Positions 37,765 through 48,330 are shown, numbered from the stretch's first letter. The stretch is 64,000 nucleotides of DNA from Nitrosomonas oligotropha (GCF_900106555.1 NZ_FNOE01000002.1:1-64000); one strand, 5' to 3'. Notes: generated from the sequence alone by a model not told the origin. Numbers and translations: made by a program.

Positions 37765-39447
37765 GTGGCCACAGTACCGAGTGAATCCAATACGACATCA
37801 CCCGCCTCAGCGATGAGTCTGGGGCAGTTTAGCCAGTTATCCAATCAAAAGAAGCTTGGATTGATTCTCTCGGCGGCGGCTGTTGTCGCGCTGCTGGCGG
37901 GTGCCTTGATGTGGAGTCAGACACCGGAGTATCGCGTGCTCTACAACAATGTGCCGGATCAGGATGGCGCTGCCATCATCGGCGCTTTGCAACAAATGAA
38001 CGTGCCGTACAAGTTTTCCGAAAGCGGCGGTGCCATCCTGGTGCCCGAGAAGCAAGTGCATGAAGTGCGGTTGCGCTTGGCGGGACAGGGACTGCCGAAA
38101 GGCGGTCTGGCAGGATTCGAGTTAATGGAAAATCAAAAATTCGGCGCCAGTCAATTCCTTGAGCAGGTGAACTACCAGCGCGCGCTGGAGGGTGAATTGG
38201 CGCGTTCGATTCAGTCCATCGCCGCGGTGCAAAGTGCGCGCGTACATTTGGCAATCGCCAAGCCTTCGGTATTTTCACGGGAAAAGCAGCAACCGAGTGT
38301 TTCGGTACTGCTCAACTTACATGCGGGCAGGGTGCTGAGTGTTGAACAAGTCAGCGCGATTGTGCATTTGATGTCCAGCAGTGTGCCCAATTTACCGGTA
38401 AAAAATGTGACGGTCGTGGATCAGCACGGCAATCTACTCAGTACACAGAATGACAAGCAGGATTCCAGGTTTGACGCGAAGCAACTGGAGTATATCCAGG
38501 AGCTGGAGGAAAACTATATTCGCCGCATCGAAACCATTTTGACGCCGATTACCGGTGCCGCTAATGTGCGTGCCCAAGTGACAGCGGATGTGGATTTCTC
38601 CCGCGTTGAACGCGCCGAAGAAACTTACCGGCCGAATAATACTGAGTCCGAAGCAGCTGCGATTCGCAGCCAGCAAACGCTTGAGGCGACTTCGACGGGT
38701 TCGAAATTGGATGGCGGTATTCCAGGTGCATTATCCAATCGTCCGCCTGAGCCTGCATCTGCCCCCATTGAGGCGGGCGGGGAGAATAAGGAGGGCGCCG
38801 ATAAGCCGGCAGTACCGACTGACAAGAAGAAAGAATCAACAACGAATTACGAAGTCGATAAAACCGTACAGCATGTGCAGCAATCGACTGGCAATATCAA
38901 ACGCTTATCGGCGGCAGTCGTGGTGAATTACCGCAAGAAAGTGGATGAAAACGGTGAAGTTACGAACGAACCGTTAACTGCCGATGAGATCAAGGAAATC
39001 AACAATCTCGTGCGTGAAGCCATGGGTTATAACGAGAAACGCGGGGATTCACTCACGGTAACCAACAATTTATTTACGCACACTGGCGAAATGGTGCTGG
39101 ATGTTCCACTCTGGAAAGATCCCGATGTGATCATGCTGGCCAAGGATATCGGCAAGCAATTATTGATCGCGGCTGTGGTTTTATTTTTCTTGTTAAAGAT
39201 ACTCAAGCCGTTTCTGAAAAGCTTGACGCCCCCAGCTTCACTCCCGCCGCCAGCGGAGCAAGGGCAATTAACCGATGGCAGCGCAGCAGCAGGTCAATTG
39301 CCGGGGAAAGTCGAAAATGAAGCGGCCATTCAAGCGCTTCAGAAATCGATTTTTGATGAGAATCTCAAGCGCGCCAAGCAATTGGCTTTGGATGAGCCTG
39401 CTATTGTCGCCAACGTGGTGAAAGATTGGATGGGTAAAAATGGATGA
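37765..39447 (+). CDS. fliF: Flagellar MS-ring protein FliF
   Basis: FliF, 560 residues, GTG start after CAGGAGA. The first membrane helix lies at about 30-50, the ring-building motif region (YRVLYNNVPDQDGAAIIGAL) follows, then a long periplasmic part with a low-complexity stretch near 300-360. The second membrane helix (about 460-482) precedes the cytoplasmic FliG-binding tail (IQALQKSIFDENLKRAKQLA, C-terminal). It forms the membrane base of the motor and starts the fliF-fliR operon; its end overlaps fliG by eight bases. Confidence 0.96.
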   Translation: MATVPSESNTTSPASAMSLGQFSQLSNQKKLGLILSAAAVVALLAGALMWSQTPEYRVLYNNVPDQDGAAIIGALQQMNVPYKFSESGGAILVPEKQVHEVRLRLAGQGLPKGGLAGFELMENQKFGASQFLEQVNYQRALEGELARSIQSIAAVQSARVHLAIAKPSVFSREKQQPSVSVLLNLHAGRVLSVEQVSAIVHLMSSSVPNLPVKNVTVVDQHGNLLSTQNDKQDSRFDAKQLEYIQELEENYIRRIETILTPITGAANVRAQVTADVDFSRVERAEETYRPNNTESEAAAIRSQQTLEATSTGSKLDGGIPGALSNRPPEPASAPIEAGGENKEGADKPAVPTDKKKESTTNYEVDKTVQHVQQSTGNIKRLSAAVVVNYRKKVDENGEVTNEPLTADEIKEINNLVREAMGYNEKRGDSLTVTNNLFTHTGEMVLDVPLWKDPDVIMLAKDIGKQLLIAAVVLFFLLKILKPFLKSLTPPASLPPPAEQGQLTDGSAAAGQLPGKVENEAAIQALQKSIFDENLKRAKQLALDEPAIVANVVKDWMGKNG

Positions 39448-40435
39448 TGACGGAATCAAAAAAAGTGCAATTTTGCTGATGACCTTGGGCGAACAAGAGG
39501 CGGCATCCGTGATTAAGCTGCTGGGGCCCAAAGAAGTGCAAAAGCTGGGCGAAACGATGTCCACACTGCAAAACATAACACGTTCGGAGATCGAGGGTAT
39601 CGTAACGGAATTTTGCAATGAAGCCGAAGGAAGAACGACGCTGGGTCAAGGCTCGGCGGATTATATCCGGAAAGTTCTGACCAGTGCTTTGGGTGATGAA
39701 AAGGCAGCCAATCTCATCGATCGCATTTTACAAGGCGGCGATACCAGCGGGATTGAAGGATTGAAGTGGATGGATGCGCCCTCGGTGGCGGAGCTGATTA
39801 AGAATGAGCATCCACAGATCATCGCCACCATCCTGGTTCATCTGGAACGGGATCAGGCGAGCGAGATTTTAAGTTTGTTCAGCGAACGGCTGCGCAACGA
39901 TACGTTGTTACGCATTGCTACACTCGACAGTATCCAGCCCGACGCGCTGCGCGAGCTCAATGACGTGCTGACAAAATTGTTATCGGGCAGCAATAACATC
40001 CGCAAAGCCGCGATGGGCGGAGTCCGGGCTGCCGCAGAAATTCTCAACTTTGTGCCGACCGCGCAGGAAGCCAGTGTCATTGAGAATGTCAAACAATATG
40101 ACGAAGAGTTGGCGCAAAAAATCATGGATGAAATGTTTGTATTCGATAATCTGATCGAAATCGATGATCACGGTATTCAACTGCTGCTGCGCGAAGTCCA
40201 ATCGGAATCTTTGATCATTGCCTTGAAAGGTGCGCAGGAAGAATTGCGTAAGAAAGTTTTCAAGAATATGTCGCAGCGTGCCGCTGAAGCCCTGCGCGAA
40301 GATCTTGAGAGCAAAGGTCCGGTACGTGTGTCCGAAGTCGAAGCCGAACAAAAAGAAATTCTCAAAATTGTGCGTCAATTGGCTGACGATGGACAGATTG
40401 TATTGGGCGGAAAAGGTGACGATGGTTTCATTTAA
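39440..40435 (+). CDS. fliG: Flagellar motor switch protein FliG
   Basis: FliG, 331 residues, usual length. The N-terminal domain binds FliF (KSAILLMTLGEQEAASVIKLL, in part), the middle domain carries the EHPQ motif (KNEHPQIIATIL), and the C-terminal torque domain has the charged residues in VFKNMSQRAAEALREDLE that face MotA. It overlaps fliF. Confidence 0.97.
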   Translation: MDDDGIKKSAILLMTLGEQEAASVIKLLGPKEVQKLGETMSTLQNITRSEIEGIVTEFCNEAEGRTTLGQGSADYIRKVLTSALGDEKAANLIDRILQGGDTSGIEGLKWMDAPSVAELIKNEHPQIIATILVHLERDQASEILSLFSERLRNDTLLRIATLDSIQPDALRELNDVLTKLLSGSNNIRKAAMGGVRAAAEILNFVPTAQEASVIENVKQYDEELAQKIMDEMFVFDNLIEIDDHGIQLLLREVQSESLIIALKGAQEELRKKVFKNMSQRAAEALREDLESKGPVRVSEVEAEQKEILKIVRQLADDGQIVLGGKGDDGFI

Positions 40436-40514
40436 CGGAGCGCTTTTTCGTCCGATCCATTGGATTAATGCGCAATAGCCCGGTTTGTTTATTACTGAAC
40501 TTGCAGGTATATCG

Positions 40515-41219
40515 ATGATTGCTAGTAATTTTGTTCCCAAAGAAAAGCTCAGTGCTTATCAACGCTGGGAAATGGATGCCTTTGAAACGGCGGATATGCA
40601 GCAAGAAGCCCAGGAGATTGACTCTGAGCCGCACTTACAGCCGGATGATGAGCTACAGGTTCAATTGCCTGCCGAAGAAGTTGCGGCGGCTTTTCAGAAC
40701 GCTAAAGATGAAGGGTATGCGGCCGGTTTGCAAGAAGGCCATGCGGCCGGGTATGCGGAAGGCAGAAGCATAGCGGAATCCGAGGTTAAAGTGGAAGTGG
40801 CGCATATTCAAGCGCTACTGCACAAGCTGGATCAGGATCTTCATGACATGGATCAGCATGTGGCGGATGATCTGCTGGAACTGGCGCTTGCGCTTGCCAA
40901 GAAAATAGTAACCGAGGCACTGAAATTACAGCCCGAGCTGATCATACCGATCGTGCAGGAAGCCATCCGCAACTTGCCTAACACCGTGCAGAATCCCCGC
41001 CTTTTCTTACACCCGGAGGATGCCAAATTAGTGCTTGCGCATTTGAGCGGCCAACTGGAGCAGGATCATTGGAGCATCCGTGAAGACGAACAATTATCCC
41101 GGGGCGGTTGCCGCATTGAAGCCAGCGGGAGTGAAGTCAACGGAAGTCTGGAAGTACGCTGGCAACGGGTATTGTCAGCCATCGGGCAGCAAGACGGCTG
41201 GCTCGAGAGGAAAAATTAA
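40515..41219 (+). CDS. fliH: Flagellar assembly protein FliH
   Basis: FliH, 234 residues from ATG 40515; an upstream start at 40485 adds ten residues. A typical N-terminus ([19 protein letters not shown]) contains the Trp-bearing segment that contacts the export gate, followed by GxxxG-type helical repeats ([18 protein letters not shown]) and a C-terminal FliI-binding domain. It regulates the FliI ATPase and shuttles it to the export gate. It ends one base before fliI. Confidence 0.93.
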   Translation: MIASNFVPKEKLSAYQRWEMDAFETADMQQEAQEIDSEPHLQPDDELQVQLPAEEVAAAFQNAKDEGYAAGLQEGHAAGYAEGRSIAESEVKVEVAHIQALLHKLDQDLHDMDQHVADDLLELALALAKKIVTEALKLQPELIIPIVQEAIRNLPNTVQNPRLFLHPEDAKLVLAHLSGQLEQDHWSIREDEQLSRGGCRIEASGSEVNGSLEVRWQRVLSAIGQQDGWLERKN

Positions 41220-41220
41220 T

Positions 41221-42627
41221 ATGTCGCGCCATGAGCAATGGGGTGGTTTTTTAAAGAATTGCACGCAGCTGATTCATCCCTCCAGCCCATTCTTATTAAG
41301 CGGAACCATTACGCGCGTTTCCGGATTGGTCATGGAAGCGGTCGGGTTGAAATTGGCCGTCGGTAGCAGTTGCACTATTTTTCTGTCGAATAGCCATAGC
41401 GTTTCAGCCGAGGTTGTGGGATTTTCCGGAGAACGTTTGTTTCTCATGCCGTCCAGTGATGTGTATGGTTTGTCACCTGGTGCGAAAGTGGTTCCTGCTG
41501 AGCTGATGGGTGAATTGCCTCGCTTGGGTAGCCTTCAGCATCCGCGTAGACGCGCGGCCGATCGCGCTAAACATGTTTCCGTCGGCCCTGAGCTGTTGGG
41601 GCGTGTGCTGAACGGTGTCGGTGAACCGCTGGATCGCCTCGGACCTACCCATGCGGAACACAGCGTGCCGCTCTATAGCCGGCCCTATAATCCATTGGAG
41701 CGAGTGCCGGTGAGTGAGCCGCTGGATGTCGGCGTGCGGGCGATCAACACATTGTTGACGGTTGGGCGCGGGCAGCGCATGGGATTGTTTGCCGGTAGTG
41801 GTGTGGGTAAAAGCGTACTGCTGGGCATGATGGCGCGTTATACCACCGCAGATGTCATTGTGGTCGGTCTCATTGGCGAACGGGGGCGCGAGGTTAAGGA
41901 ATTTATCGAAAATATTCTCGGAGAAGAGGGACTTGCACGTTCCGTGGTGGTTGCTGCGCCGGCCGATACCTCGCCGTTGCTTCGCCTGCAAGGCGCAGCC
42001 TATGCAACGGCCATTGCCGAGTATTTTCGCGATAGCGGTAAACATGTGCTGCTCATTATGGATTCATTGACGCGTTACGCTATGGCGCAACGGGAAATTG
42101 CGCTGGCGATCGGCGAACCGCCGGCGACTAAAGGTTATCCGCCATCGGTATTTGCCAAATTACCGCAGTTGGTGGAGAGAGCCGGTAATGGCAATCAGAA
42201 TAGCGGTTCGATCACGGCCTTTTATACCGTGTTGGCTGAAGGTGATGATCAAAATGATCCGATCGCCGATAGTGCGCGCGCCATTTTGGACGGTCATATT
42301 GTCTTGTCGCGCAGATTGGCTGAGTCGGGACACTATCCCGCTATCGATATCGAAGCTTCGATCAGCCGTGTCATGACCAGCGTAGTGCCTCAGCAGCAGA
42401 CCAATCTGGCACGGTTGTTCAAGAGTCTCTATTCACGCTATCAGCGCAGTCATGACCTGATCAGCGTTGGCGCTTATGTTGCGGGTACGGATCCAGAACT
42501 GGATCGGGCTATCCGGCTTTACCCGTCGCTGGAGAAATTCTTACTGCAAAATATGTTTCAACACGAAAACTTTGCCGATAGCCTTGAAAAACTATCCAAA
42601 TTGTTCGAGAGCGAAGGAATCCGCTAA
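41221..42627 (+). CDS. fliI: Flagellum-specific ATPase FliI
   Basis: FliI, 468 residues from ATG 41221, chosen by the GAGAGGAAAAAT site and the family N-terminus; the frame is open further upstream inside fliH. Walker [14 protein letters not shown], Walker [18 protein letters not shown] and the F1-beta-like sequence [20 protein letters not shown] are clear. It powers export of rod, hook and filament subunits together with FliH and FliJ. Confidence 0.97.
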   Translation: MSRHEQWGGFLKNCTQLIHPSSPFLLSGTITRVSGLVMEAVGLKLAVGSSCTIFLSNSHSVSAEVVGFSGERLFLMPSSDVYGLSPGAKVVPAELMGELPRLGSLQHPRRRAADRAKHVSVGPELLGRVLNGVGEPLDRLGPTHAEHSVPLYSRPYNPLERVPVSEPLDVGVRAINTLLTVGRGQRMGLFAGSGVGKSVLLGMMARYTTADVIVVGLIGERGREVKEFIENILGEEGLARSVVVAAPADTSPLLRLQGAAYATAIAEYFRDSGKHVLLIMDSLTRYAMAQREIALAIGEPPATKGYPPSVFAKLPQLVERAGNGNQNSGSITAFYTVLAEGDDQNDPIADSARAILDGHIVLSRRLAESGHYPAIDIEASISRVMTSVVPQQQTNLARLFKSLYSRYQRSHDLISVGAYVAGTDPELDRAIRLYPSLEKFLLQNMFQHENFADSLEKLSKLFESEGIR

Positions 42628-42644
42628 CCAAGGATCAATGAATT

Positions 42645-43103
42645 ATGCCAACAACATCATCACTGAAACTACTGCTGGAATTGGCGCAACAACAAACGGA
42701 TGCTTCCGCAAAGCATCTGGGAAAGTTAAATTTTCAACAGCAGGAAGCGGAAAAGAAATTAAATTTACTTTTGCAATACCGCCACAGTTATCAATCGCAT
42801 TTTCAGAATTTCACCACAACGGGGATTGATCATATCGAATGGCTTAATTTTATTGCATTCATGGATAAACTGGATGCGGCCATCACGGAACAACGTCAAG
42901 CGGTTTTACATGCGCAAAATAAAAGAAGCGCGGGCAACGAGGAGTTTTTGTCCTGCCAGCGTAAATTAAAATCCTTCGATACTTTATCCCAGCGTCAACA
43001 AAGTGCTGAGAATCAAAAACAAATAAAACAAGAGCAAAAAATACTGGATGAATTCGCTCTGAATTCCTTTTATCGTAATGCCTCTTCTGTTAAGGAAAGT
43101 TGA
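42645..43103 (+). CDS. fliJ: Flagellar export protein FliJ
   Basis: FliJ, 152 residues, almost entirely coiled coil (heptads from about 5 to 145), starting 17 bp after fliI. The sequence is poorly conserved as usual for FliJ, but size, fold and place between fliI and fliK support it. It acts as the central stalk of the export ATPase and a chaperone escort factor. Confidence 0.9.
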   Translation: MPTTSSLKLLLELAQQQTDASAKHLGKLNFQQQEAEKKLNLLLQYRHSYQSHFQNFTTTGIDHIEWLNFIAFMDKLDAAITEQRQAVLHAQNKRSAGNEEFLSCQRKLKSFDTLSQRQQSAENQKQIKQEQKILDEFALNSFYRNASSVKES

Positions 43104-43126
43104 TTACAACCATAGTAATAGCTGGA

Positions 43127-43144
43127 TTGGTATAGATATTGCTA
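43127..43144 (+). promoter_or_regulatory. Candidate sigma-54 promoter upstream of fliK
   Basis: TTGG-N8-TTGC with exactly ten bases between GG (-24) and GC (-12): TTGGTATAGATATTGCTA. It lies about 45 bp before the fliK start. A sigma-54 activator (flrC) is encoded in the same region, which makes use of the site plausible. Confidence 0.6.
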
Positions 43145-43186
43145 ATTCATTTGTAGCATTAATTAATCGTACGAGACCATAAGCCT

Positions 43187-44362
43187 ATGTTAAACATATC
43201 GGTTGCACCTCAAATCAAATCGTCGGGCGAAAGCACAGCAGCACTGATAAGTACCGGTTCGTCAGGGACTAACACTAACGATGCGGTGACGGAAGACTTC
43301 GGTAAAGTCCTCGATCGTCAAGTGTCAGAAGCAACAGACAAACAGGATAAGCATAAGCAGAAAGATGCAACGAATGCTGCTGATCAAGAGCGTTCGGATA
43401 ACACTATTCCTGAAAAAGATAAGGATACGGATTCCGCTGCGGATGTTCCCGCGGATGGTACTAACAGTTTTGTTCAAAGCTTGTTGACTGATGCGACAGC
43501 GGCGTACAAAACGACACCATCATTACAAGCCATGGGAACCGTAGTCAATCCGGATGCGATGATGGCGGCATCCACGCTGCCGCAAGGCACGACTTCGTTA
43601 CCGGCCGATACAGCATTGCCTCAAGAAGGTGAACAAATTGCCCATGCCGTAACTCCGGCTGTTAATCAATTACTGCAGCAAGGCCAAAGCCAGGCAAACT
43701 CAGTCGCGGGCAACTCGGCTTCGTTACCCAATAATTATTGGCAATATTTGGGAACGGCAGATTCTGCCGCTTACGGCAAATTTTTACCCCCTTCAGAAAT
43801 GAAGGAAGATATTCAACTCGACAATGCAGCACCGATATTTAAAACCCAGGAAGAACCGATTACAACACAATCATTCGGCTTAAATAGCACCACAGCTGCA
43901 ACTTCGCTGACTGCGGTTTCATCGGATGTCAAAGTCGATGCACCTGTAGGTCAGCACAGATGGGGTGGTGAATTTGCGCAAAAAGTTGTCTGGTTAACAT
44001 CGCAGCAACACCAGGTTGCTGAGATTCGCCTGAACCCGGCTCATCTCGGACCAGTTGAAGTGATGTTGAGTATTACGCAAGATCAAGCGACGGCGCAATT
44101 CATATCGCCTCACTCAGCGGTACGCGACGCTATTCAGGAAGCTTTGCCGAGATTGCGGGAGATGATGGCGGAGAGTGGCATTCAACTGGGTAATGTAATG
44201 GTTGGCGCTGATTCATTTCAACAGGAAAATAAACAGCAACAAGCGCAATATGCTGGAAAAGACACGGGCAGTATGAGTGGTATGAGGCAGGAGGTTACCG
44301 GCCAAGTTCAAACGGCTGCCGTGCCAATCAGACATCAAGGCCTGGTTAATACTTATGCTTAA
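43187..44362 (+). CDS. fliK: Flagellar hook-length control protein FliK
   Basis: FliK, 391 residues. A long disordered Thr/Asp/Lys-rich N-terminal ruler part is followed by the conserved C-terminal switch domain (about 265-350) with WLTSQQHQVAEIRLNP and HLGPVEVMLSI, then a Gln-rich tail. It sets hook length and switches export specificity to filament subunits through FlhB. An apparent sigma-54 promoter precedes it. Confidence 0.93.
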   Translation: MLNISVAPQIKSSGESTAALISTGSSGTNTNDAVTEDFGKVLDRQVSEATDKQDKHKQKDATNAADQERSDNTIPEKDKDTDSAADVPADGTNSFVQSLLTDATAAYKTTPSLQAMGTVVNPDAMMAASTLPQGTTSLPADTALPQEGEQIAHAVTPAVNQLLQQGQSQANSVAGNSASLPNNYWQYLGTADSAAYGKFLPPSEMKEDIQLDNAAPIFKTQEEPITTQSFGLNSTTAATSLTAVSSDVKVDAPVGQHRWGGEFAQKVVWLTSQQHQVAEIRLNPAHLGPVEVMLSITQDQATAQFISPHSAVRDAIQEALPRLREMMAESGIQLGNVMVGADSFQQENKQQQAQYAGKDTGSMSGMRQEVTGQVQTAAVPIRHQGLVNTYA

Positions 44363-44677
44363 TGACCGGTCCGGTCGGTTGGCTCTTACGTAGCAGTAAT
44401 CTCGTTTGCATCATCGGTCACGCTTTCAGTCTTGTATCAGTGTGACCGATGCCCGATTTACCCGGATTCCGGTTTCTCCGCGATTCAAACAGCAATTAAT
44501 CGCCGTCTTCAAACTCATCAATATTTCTTTGTTTTCAAGCCACAATCAGCGCATATGCGCTGAATTCCCCGCCAGCTTCCCTAGCTGAAAATAGCGACAT
44601 TATTTCAGTGTTATTTGTGACATCGGTTTACGGTCATCTCGCCCATAATGGATTTCATTCAATGAGGAGTTGCGAAA
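44363..44677. other. Spacer between fliK and fliL
   Basis: About 315 bp without a convincing gene; one 60-codon open frame (44406-44588) has no ribosome site and looks accidental. It probably contains the promoter of the fliL-fliR unit, but I found neither a sigma-54 nor a sigma-28 match that I trust. Confidence 0.5.
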
Positions 44678-45163
44678 ATGGCAAAAACGATGGAAGCACC
44701 AGCTGCAGAAGGTAAAAAGAGCAAGAAGGGACTGATCATTATCATCTTGATAGCAATTATTGCGATTGGTGCAGGCGCCGGTGGCGCATGGTATTTCATG
44801 AAGATGTCAGTTGGTGAAGAAGCCGAACCGGAAAAACCAAAAACTAAACCGACAAAATTTATGGAACTGGATATTTTTACGGTTAATTTGCAACCGGAAG
44901 ACAACAGTCAATATCTACAAGTCGGATTAACGGTCAAAGTCCGGGAAACCGAGGTCGTGCAAGAAATTACCAAACAAATGCCGGATATCCGTAACCGGAT
45001 TTTGATGCTGCTTTCCAGCAAAAAAGCCACTGATATTGCAGGCATTCAAGGGAAACAATTATTGAGCCAGCAGATCGTTGAAGAAATCAAGCAATCGTTG
45101 GATTCGGAAGATCTGCAAGAAGATGTACGAGAAGTGTTATTCACATCATTTGTAATCCAGTAA
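44678..45163 (+). CDS. fliL: Flagellar basal body-associated protein FliL
   Basis: FliL, 161 residues with GAGGAG before the ATG. One membrane helix (about 15-37) follows a Lys-rich start; the periplasmic domain begins FMELDIFTVNLQPEDN and ends with the family segment SEDLQEDVREVLFTSFVIQ (in part REVLFTSFVIQ). FliL forms rings around the MotAB stators. Confidence 0.95.
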   Translation: MAKTMEAPAAEGKKSKKGLIIIILIAIIAIGAGAGGAWYFMKMSVGEEAEPEKPKTKPTKFMELDIFTVNLQPEDNSQYLQVGLTVKVRETEVVQEITKQMPDIRNRILMLLSSKKATDIAGIQGKQLLSQQIVEEIKQSLDSEDLQEDVREVLFTSFVIQ

Positions 45164-45169
45164 TCATTC

Positions 45170-46147
45170 ATGGCTGAAGATTTTCTTTCACAAGACGAGG
45201 TTGATGCACTTCTCAAAGGCGCCACGGGCGAGAGCGATGATGCGCAAGAGGAAGAGGATCGTGGTGGGGTCCGGCCTTATAACCTCGCAACGCAGGAACG
45301 CATTGTTCGTGGCCGGATGCCGACCTACGAGATTATCAATGAACGTTTTGCGCGCTTCTTCCGCATCGGCTTGTTTAATTTCATGCGCCGTACAGTGGAC
45401 ATTGCAGTGGGGCCGGTCAAGGTGATCAAGTTTAGCGAATTCGTGCGTAACTTGGTGGTGCCGACCAATCTCAACATGGTGCATATGAAACCATTGCGCG
45501 GTACGGCGTTGTTTGTTTTTGATCCCAATTTGATTTTCCTGATTGTGGATAACTTGTTTGGCGGCGACGGCAGATATCATACGCGCGTGGAAGGAAGGGA
45601 TTTTACCCAGACGGAGCAACGCATTATTCATCGTTTGCTCGAAGTAGTATTTGAAGATTATGAAAAATCGTGGAAATCGGTGTATCCGGTAAAGTTTGAA
45701 TACATCCGTTCGGAAGTGAATCCTCAGTTTGCCACGATCGCAACACCGAACGAGGTCGTCGTGACAGTCACTTTTGATATCGATATGGGTAACCAAGGCG
45801 GTGAATTCCATGTCTGTATTCCTTATTCGATGATTGAACCGATCCGCGATACTTTGTATAGCGCGTTGCAAGGCGATCACCTGGAAGTTGACAAACGTTG
45901 GATCAAGTTACTGTCACAACAAGTACAAGGGGCTGAAGTGGAATTGGTTGCTAATCTCGGACAGACGAAAGTGACTTTTGAGCAGATTCTCAGCATGCAA
46001 ACCGGGGATATCATCCCGCTGGAGATTCCTAAGTCCATTACCGCACACATCGACGGAGTGCCGGTTATGGATTGCCGCTATGGCACCATGAATGGGCGAT
46101 ATGCGCTGAGAGTCAACAATATGATTGCGCCGTCCGAGTCTGAATAA
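45170..46147 (+). CDS. fliM: Flagellar motor switch protein FliM
   Basis: FliM, 325 residues. The N-terminal CheY-P binding peptide FLSQDEVDALLKG is intact, followed by the CheC-like middle domain (RFFRIGLFNFMRRTVDI, FGGDGRYHTRVEGRDFTQTE in part) and a C-terminal FliN-like domain. It couples chemotaxis signals to motor direction. Starts 6 bp after fliL. Confidence 0.97.
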   Translation: MAEDFLSQDEVDALLKGATGESDDAQEEEDRGGVRPYNLATQERIVRGRMPTYEIINERFARFFRIGLFNFMRRTVDIAVGPVKVIKFSEFVRNLVVPTNLNMVHMKPLRGTALFVFDPNLIFLIVDNLFGGDGRYHTRVEGRDFTQTEQRIIHRLLEVVFEDYEKSWKSVYPVKFEYIRSEVNPQFATIATPNEVVVTVTFDIDMGNQGGEFHVCIPYSMIEPIRDTLYSALQGDHLEVDKRWIKLLSQQVQGAEVELVANLGQTKVTFEQILSMQTGDIIPLEIPKSITAHIDGVPVMDCRYGTMNGRYALRVNNMIAPSESE

Positions 46148-46166
46148 TTTATTGGAGAGTAGTGAA

Positions 46167-46694
46167 ATGTCTGAGACTACAGCAAATGATCAAAACGAAA
46201 CCGACGACTGGGCTGCTGCTATGGCGGAACAGGCGGCGTCTACGCACAATGATGCTGCGAGACAAGAAACGGAAGTAGACGATTGGGCTGCCGCGATGGC
46301 GGAACAGTCGGCATCCGATCAAGGTTCACCCGCTGCCGCGGAGAAACATGGTAGCCCTGTCATGGGTGCGCAGACGGCATCCGCATCGGTTTTTCAGGAA
46401 TTCTCAAAAGACGGCGTAGCGAATAATACCCGTCATGATATCGACTTGATTCTCGATATTCCCGTGCAGATGACGGTTGAGCTGGGCCGTACCAAGATTG
46501 CAATCAAGAATTTGCTGCAACTCGCTCAGGGTTCGGTGGTGGAATTGGACGGCATGGCCGGTGAACCAATGGATGTATTGGTCAACGGGTGCCTGATCGC
46601 GCAAGGTGAGGTCGTAGTCGTGAATGATAAGTTCGGTATCCGCCTGACCGACATCATCACGCCCAGTGAACGTATTCGCAAACTTAATCGCTAG
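46167..46694 (+). CDS. fliN: Flagellar motor switch protein FliN with duplicated N-terminal segment
   Basis: FliN, 175 residues from ATG 46167 (TTGGAGAG site); an earlier in-frame start lies inside fliM. The C-terminal SpoA domain (about 90-172) has DLILDIPVQMTVELGRT and GQ-like segments normal for FliN. The extra N-terminus holds two copies of DDWAAAMAEQ.AS (about 14-26 and 38-50) in an acidic, Ala-rich context. FliN forms the lower C-ring and contacts FliH. Confidence 0.95.
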   Translation: MSETTANDQNETDDWAAAMAEQAASTHNDAARQETEVDDWAAAMAEQSASDQGSPAAAEKHGSPVMGAQTASASVFQEFSKDGVANNTRHDIDLILDIPVQMTVELGRTKIAIKNLLQLAQGSVVELDGMAGEPMDVLVNGCLIAQGEVVVVNDKFGIRLTDIITPSERIRKLNR

Positions 46695-46703
46695 AGTACA
46701 GCC

Positions 46704-47141
46704 ATGCTAACTCGCTATGGGATGTTCTTGTTATTGACACTGTCATTTTCCGCAGTTGCGGAAACCGGGAAACCAAGTTATGTGCCGCCTTCTCCAGTGA
46801 TATCGACTGAAAGCACGGTACAAATGATCGGCGCGTTACTGCTGGTATTGGCCGTGATCGTGGGAGGCACATGGTTACTCAAGCGCTTCTCATTGATACC
46901 GGCGGCGGCATCGGGCGTTGTCAAAGTTGTCGCGGCTGCCGGAGTAGGGCAGAGAGAACGGGTTGTTGTGGTCGAAATCGATCAGACTTGGCTGGTGCTC
47001 GGTGTGGCGCCCGGCCGTGTCAATAAGCTCCACACGATGACCAAGCCGGGATCCGATGCACCCGGCACGAAGCCGGATCATCACCCAGTGGAAACATTCG
47101 CCACGCAGCTTAATCAGAGTATGGAAAAAGAAAATGCATAA
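46704..47141 (+). CDS. fliO: Flagellar biosynthetic protein FliO
   Basis: FliO, 145 residues. It has a signal-like N-terminus, a membrane helix (about 33-55, [20 protein letters not shown]) and a small cytoplasmic domain with [18 protein letters not shown], the usual FliO core. It helps assemble the FliP export-gate ring. Its last codons overlap an alternative start of fliP. Confidence 0.9.
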   Translation: MLTRYGMFLLLTLSFSAVAETGKPSYVPPSPVISTESTVQMIGALLLVLAVIVGGTWLLKRFSLIPAAASGVVKVVAAAGVGQRERVVVVEIDQTWLVLGVAPGRVNKLHTMTKPGSDAPGTKPDHHPVETFATQLNQSMEKENA

Positions 47142-47223
47142 CCGATGTGTGTCCGTCACTCGTTCCTTGTTTCCATGGAACGGATTCAGAACGGTTCTTG
47201 AGCGCGGCTGGCGTAGCTTGAAC

Positions 47224-47970
47224 ATGCGTAACGCATTGCGGGCCATGCTGTTATTGGCTGGTTTGATCGCCGTTCCTGCTTTCGCGCAGAAATCCGGTTT
47301 TCCGGCATTCACCAGCTCACCGAACGCGGACGGAAGCGCAACGTATTCGCTGAGCCTGCAAACGCTAATCCTGCTGACCTCGCTGACGTTTTTACCCGCG
47401 GTGGTATTAATGATGTCGAGTTTCACGCGTATTATCATCGTATTATCGCTGCTCAGGTTGGCTCTGGGCACGCAATCTTCTCCTCCTAACCAGGTGCTGC
47501 TGGGTTTGGCGTTGTTTCTGACTTTTTTTATCATGTCGCCGGTTATAGATCGGGTATACAACGAGGCGTATTTGCCGTTCTCGCAAGATAAGATGAATAT
47601 CATGGAAGCGGCCGATAAAGCCAGCGTGCCGCTGAAAGAATTTATGCTGCATCAAACCCGGGAAACGGATTTGGCTCTGTTTGTGCAGATCTCCGGTAGT
47701 GAAGAAATTGAAAGCCGCGACAAGGTGCCGCTGAAAATACTGGTGCCTGCGTATATCACCAGCGAGTTGAAAACCGCATTTCAGATAGGTTTCGTTATCT
47801 TTATTCCCTTCCTGATCATCGATCTGGTGGTGTCAAGCGTGTTGATGGCGATGGGTATGATGATGCTGTCGCCGATGATTATTTCACTGCCGTTCAAATT
47901 AATGCTGTTTGTTCTGGTCGACGGCTGGCATTTAATTATCGGTTCGCTAACACAAAGCTTCTATACCTGA
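47224..47970 (+). CDS. fliP: Flagellar biosynthetic protein FliP
   Basis: FliP, 248 residues from ATG 47224, which gives the cleavable signal peptide seen in the family (MRNALRAML...AFAQ) and the normal length. ATG 47134, overlapping the fliO stop, would add 30 residues and may be used through coupling. Four membrane segments and the signatures [21 protein letters not shown] (in part) and [19 protein letters not shown] are clear. FliP5 FliQ4 FliR1 form the core export gate. Confidence 0.95.
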   Translation: MRNALRAMLLLAGLIAVPAFAQKSGFPAFTSSPNADGSATYSLSLQTLILLTSLTFLPAVVLMMSSFTRIIIVLSLLRLALGTQSSPPNQVLLGLALFLTFFIMSPVIDRVYNEAYLPFSQDKMNIMEAADKASVPLKEFMLHQTRETDLALFVQISGSEEIESRDKVPLKILVPAYITSELKTAFQIGFVIFIPFLIIDLVVSSVLMAMGMMMLSPMIISLPFKLMLFVLVDGWHLIIGSLTQSFYT

Positions 47971-47983
47971 AAGGAAATTCATT

Positions 47984-48256
47984 ATGACTCCAGAAAGTGC
48001 AATGACGATCGGCCGGCAAGCACTTGAGATCACTTTTATGATTTCTGCGCCGATGTTGCTTGCAGCGTTGGCAACCGGTTTGCTGGTCAGCATCTTCCAA
48101 GCGGCGACGCAGATCAATGAAATGACTTTGTCATTTATTCCTAAATTGCTGGTTATGTTTTTGGTCATCGTATTGGCCGGGCCTTGGATGATTACCCTCA
48201 TGACGGATTATATGCAGCGCCTTTTTACCAGCATACCTTGGTTGGCGGTTGGTTGA
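47984..48256 (+). CDS. fliQ: Flagellar biosynthetic protein FliQ
   Basis: FliQ, 90 residues, two membrane helices (about 15-38 and 52-72) with the conserved LLVSIFQAATQINEMTLSFIPK stretch (key part FQAATQINE.TLSFIPK). GAAAGGAA precedes the ATG. Export-gate component. Confidence 0.96.
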   Translation: MTPESAMTIGRQALEITFMISAPMLLAALATGLLVSIFQAATQINEMTLSFIPKLLVMFLVIVLAGPWMITLMTDYMQRLFTSIPWLAVG

Positions 48257-48330
48257 TCTTGAATAAATATCCGCTACGGTGTTTGCCAGAAACCGGTTGT
48301 GCCGATCCAGTCAATGAGTGACCGATTGCC

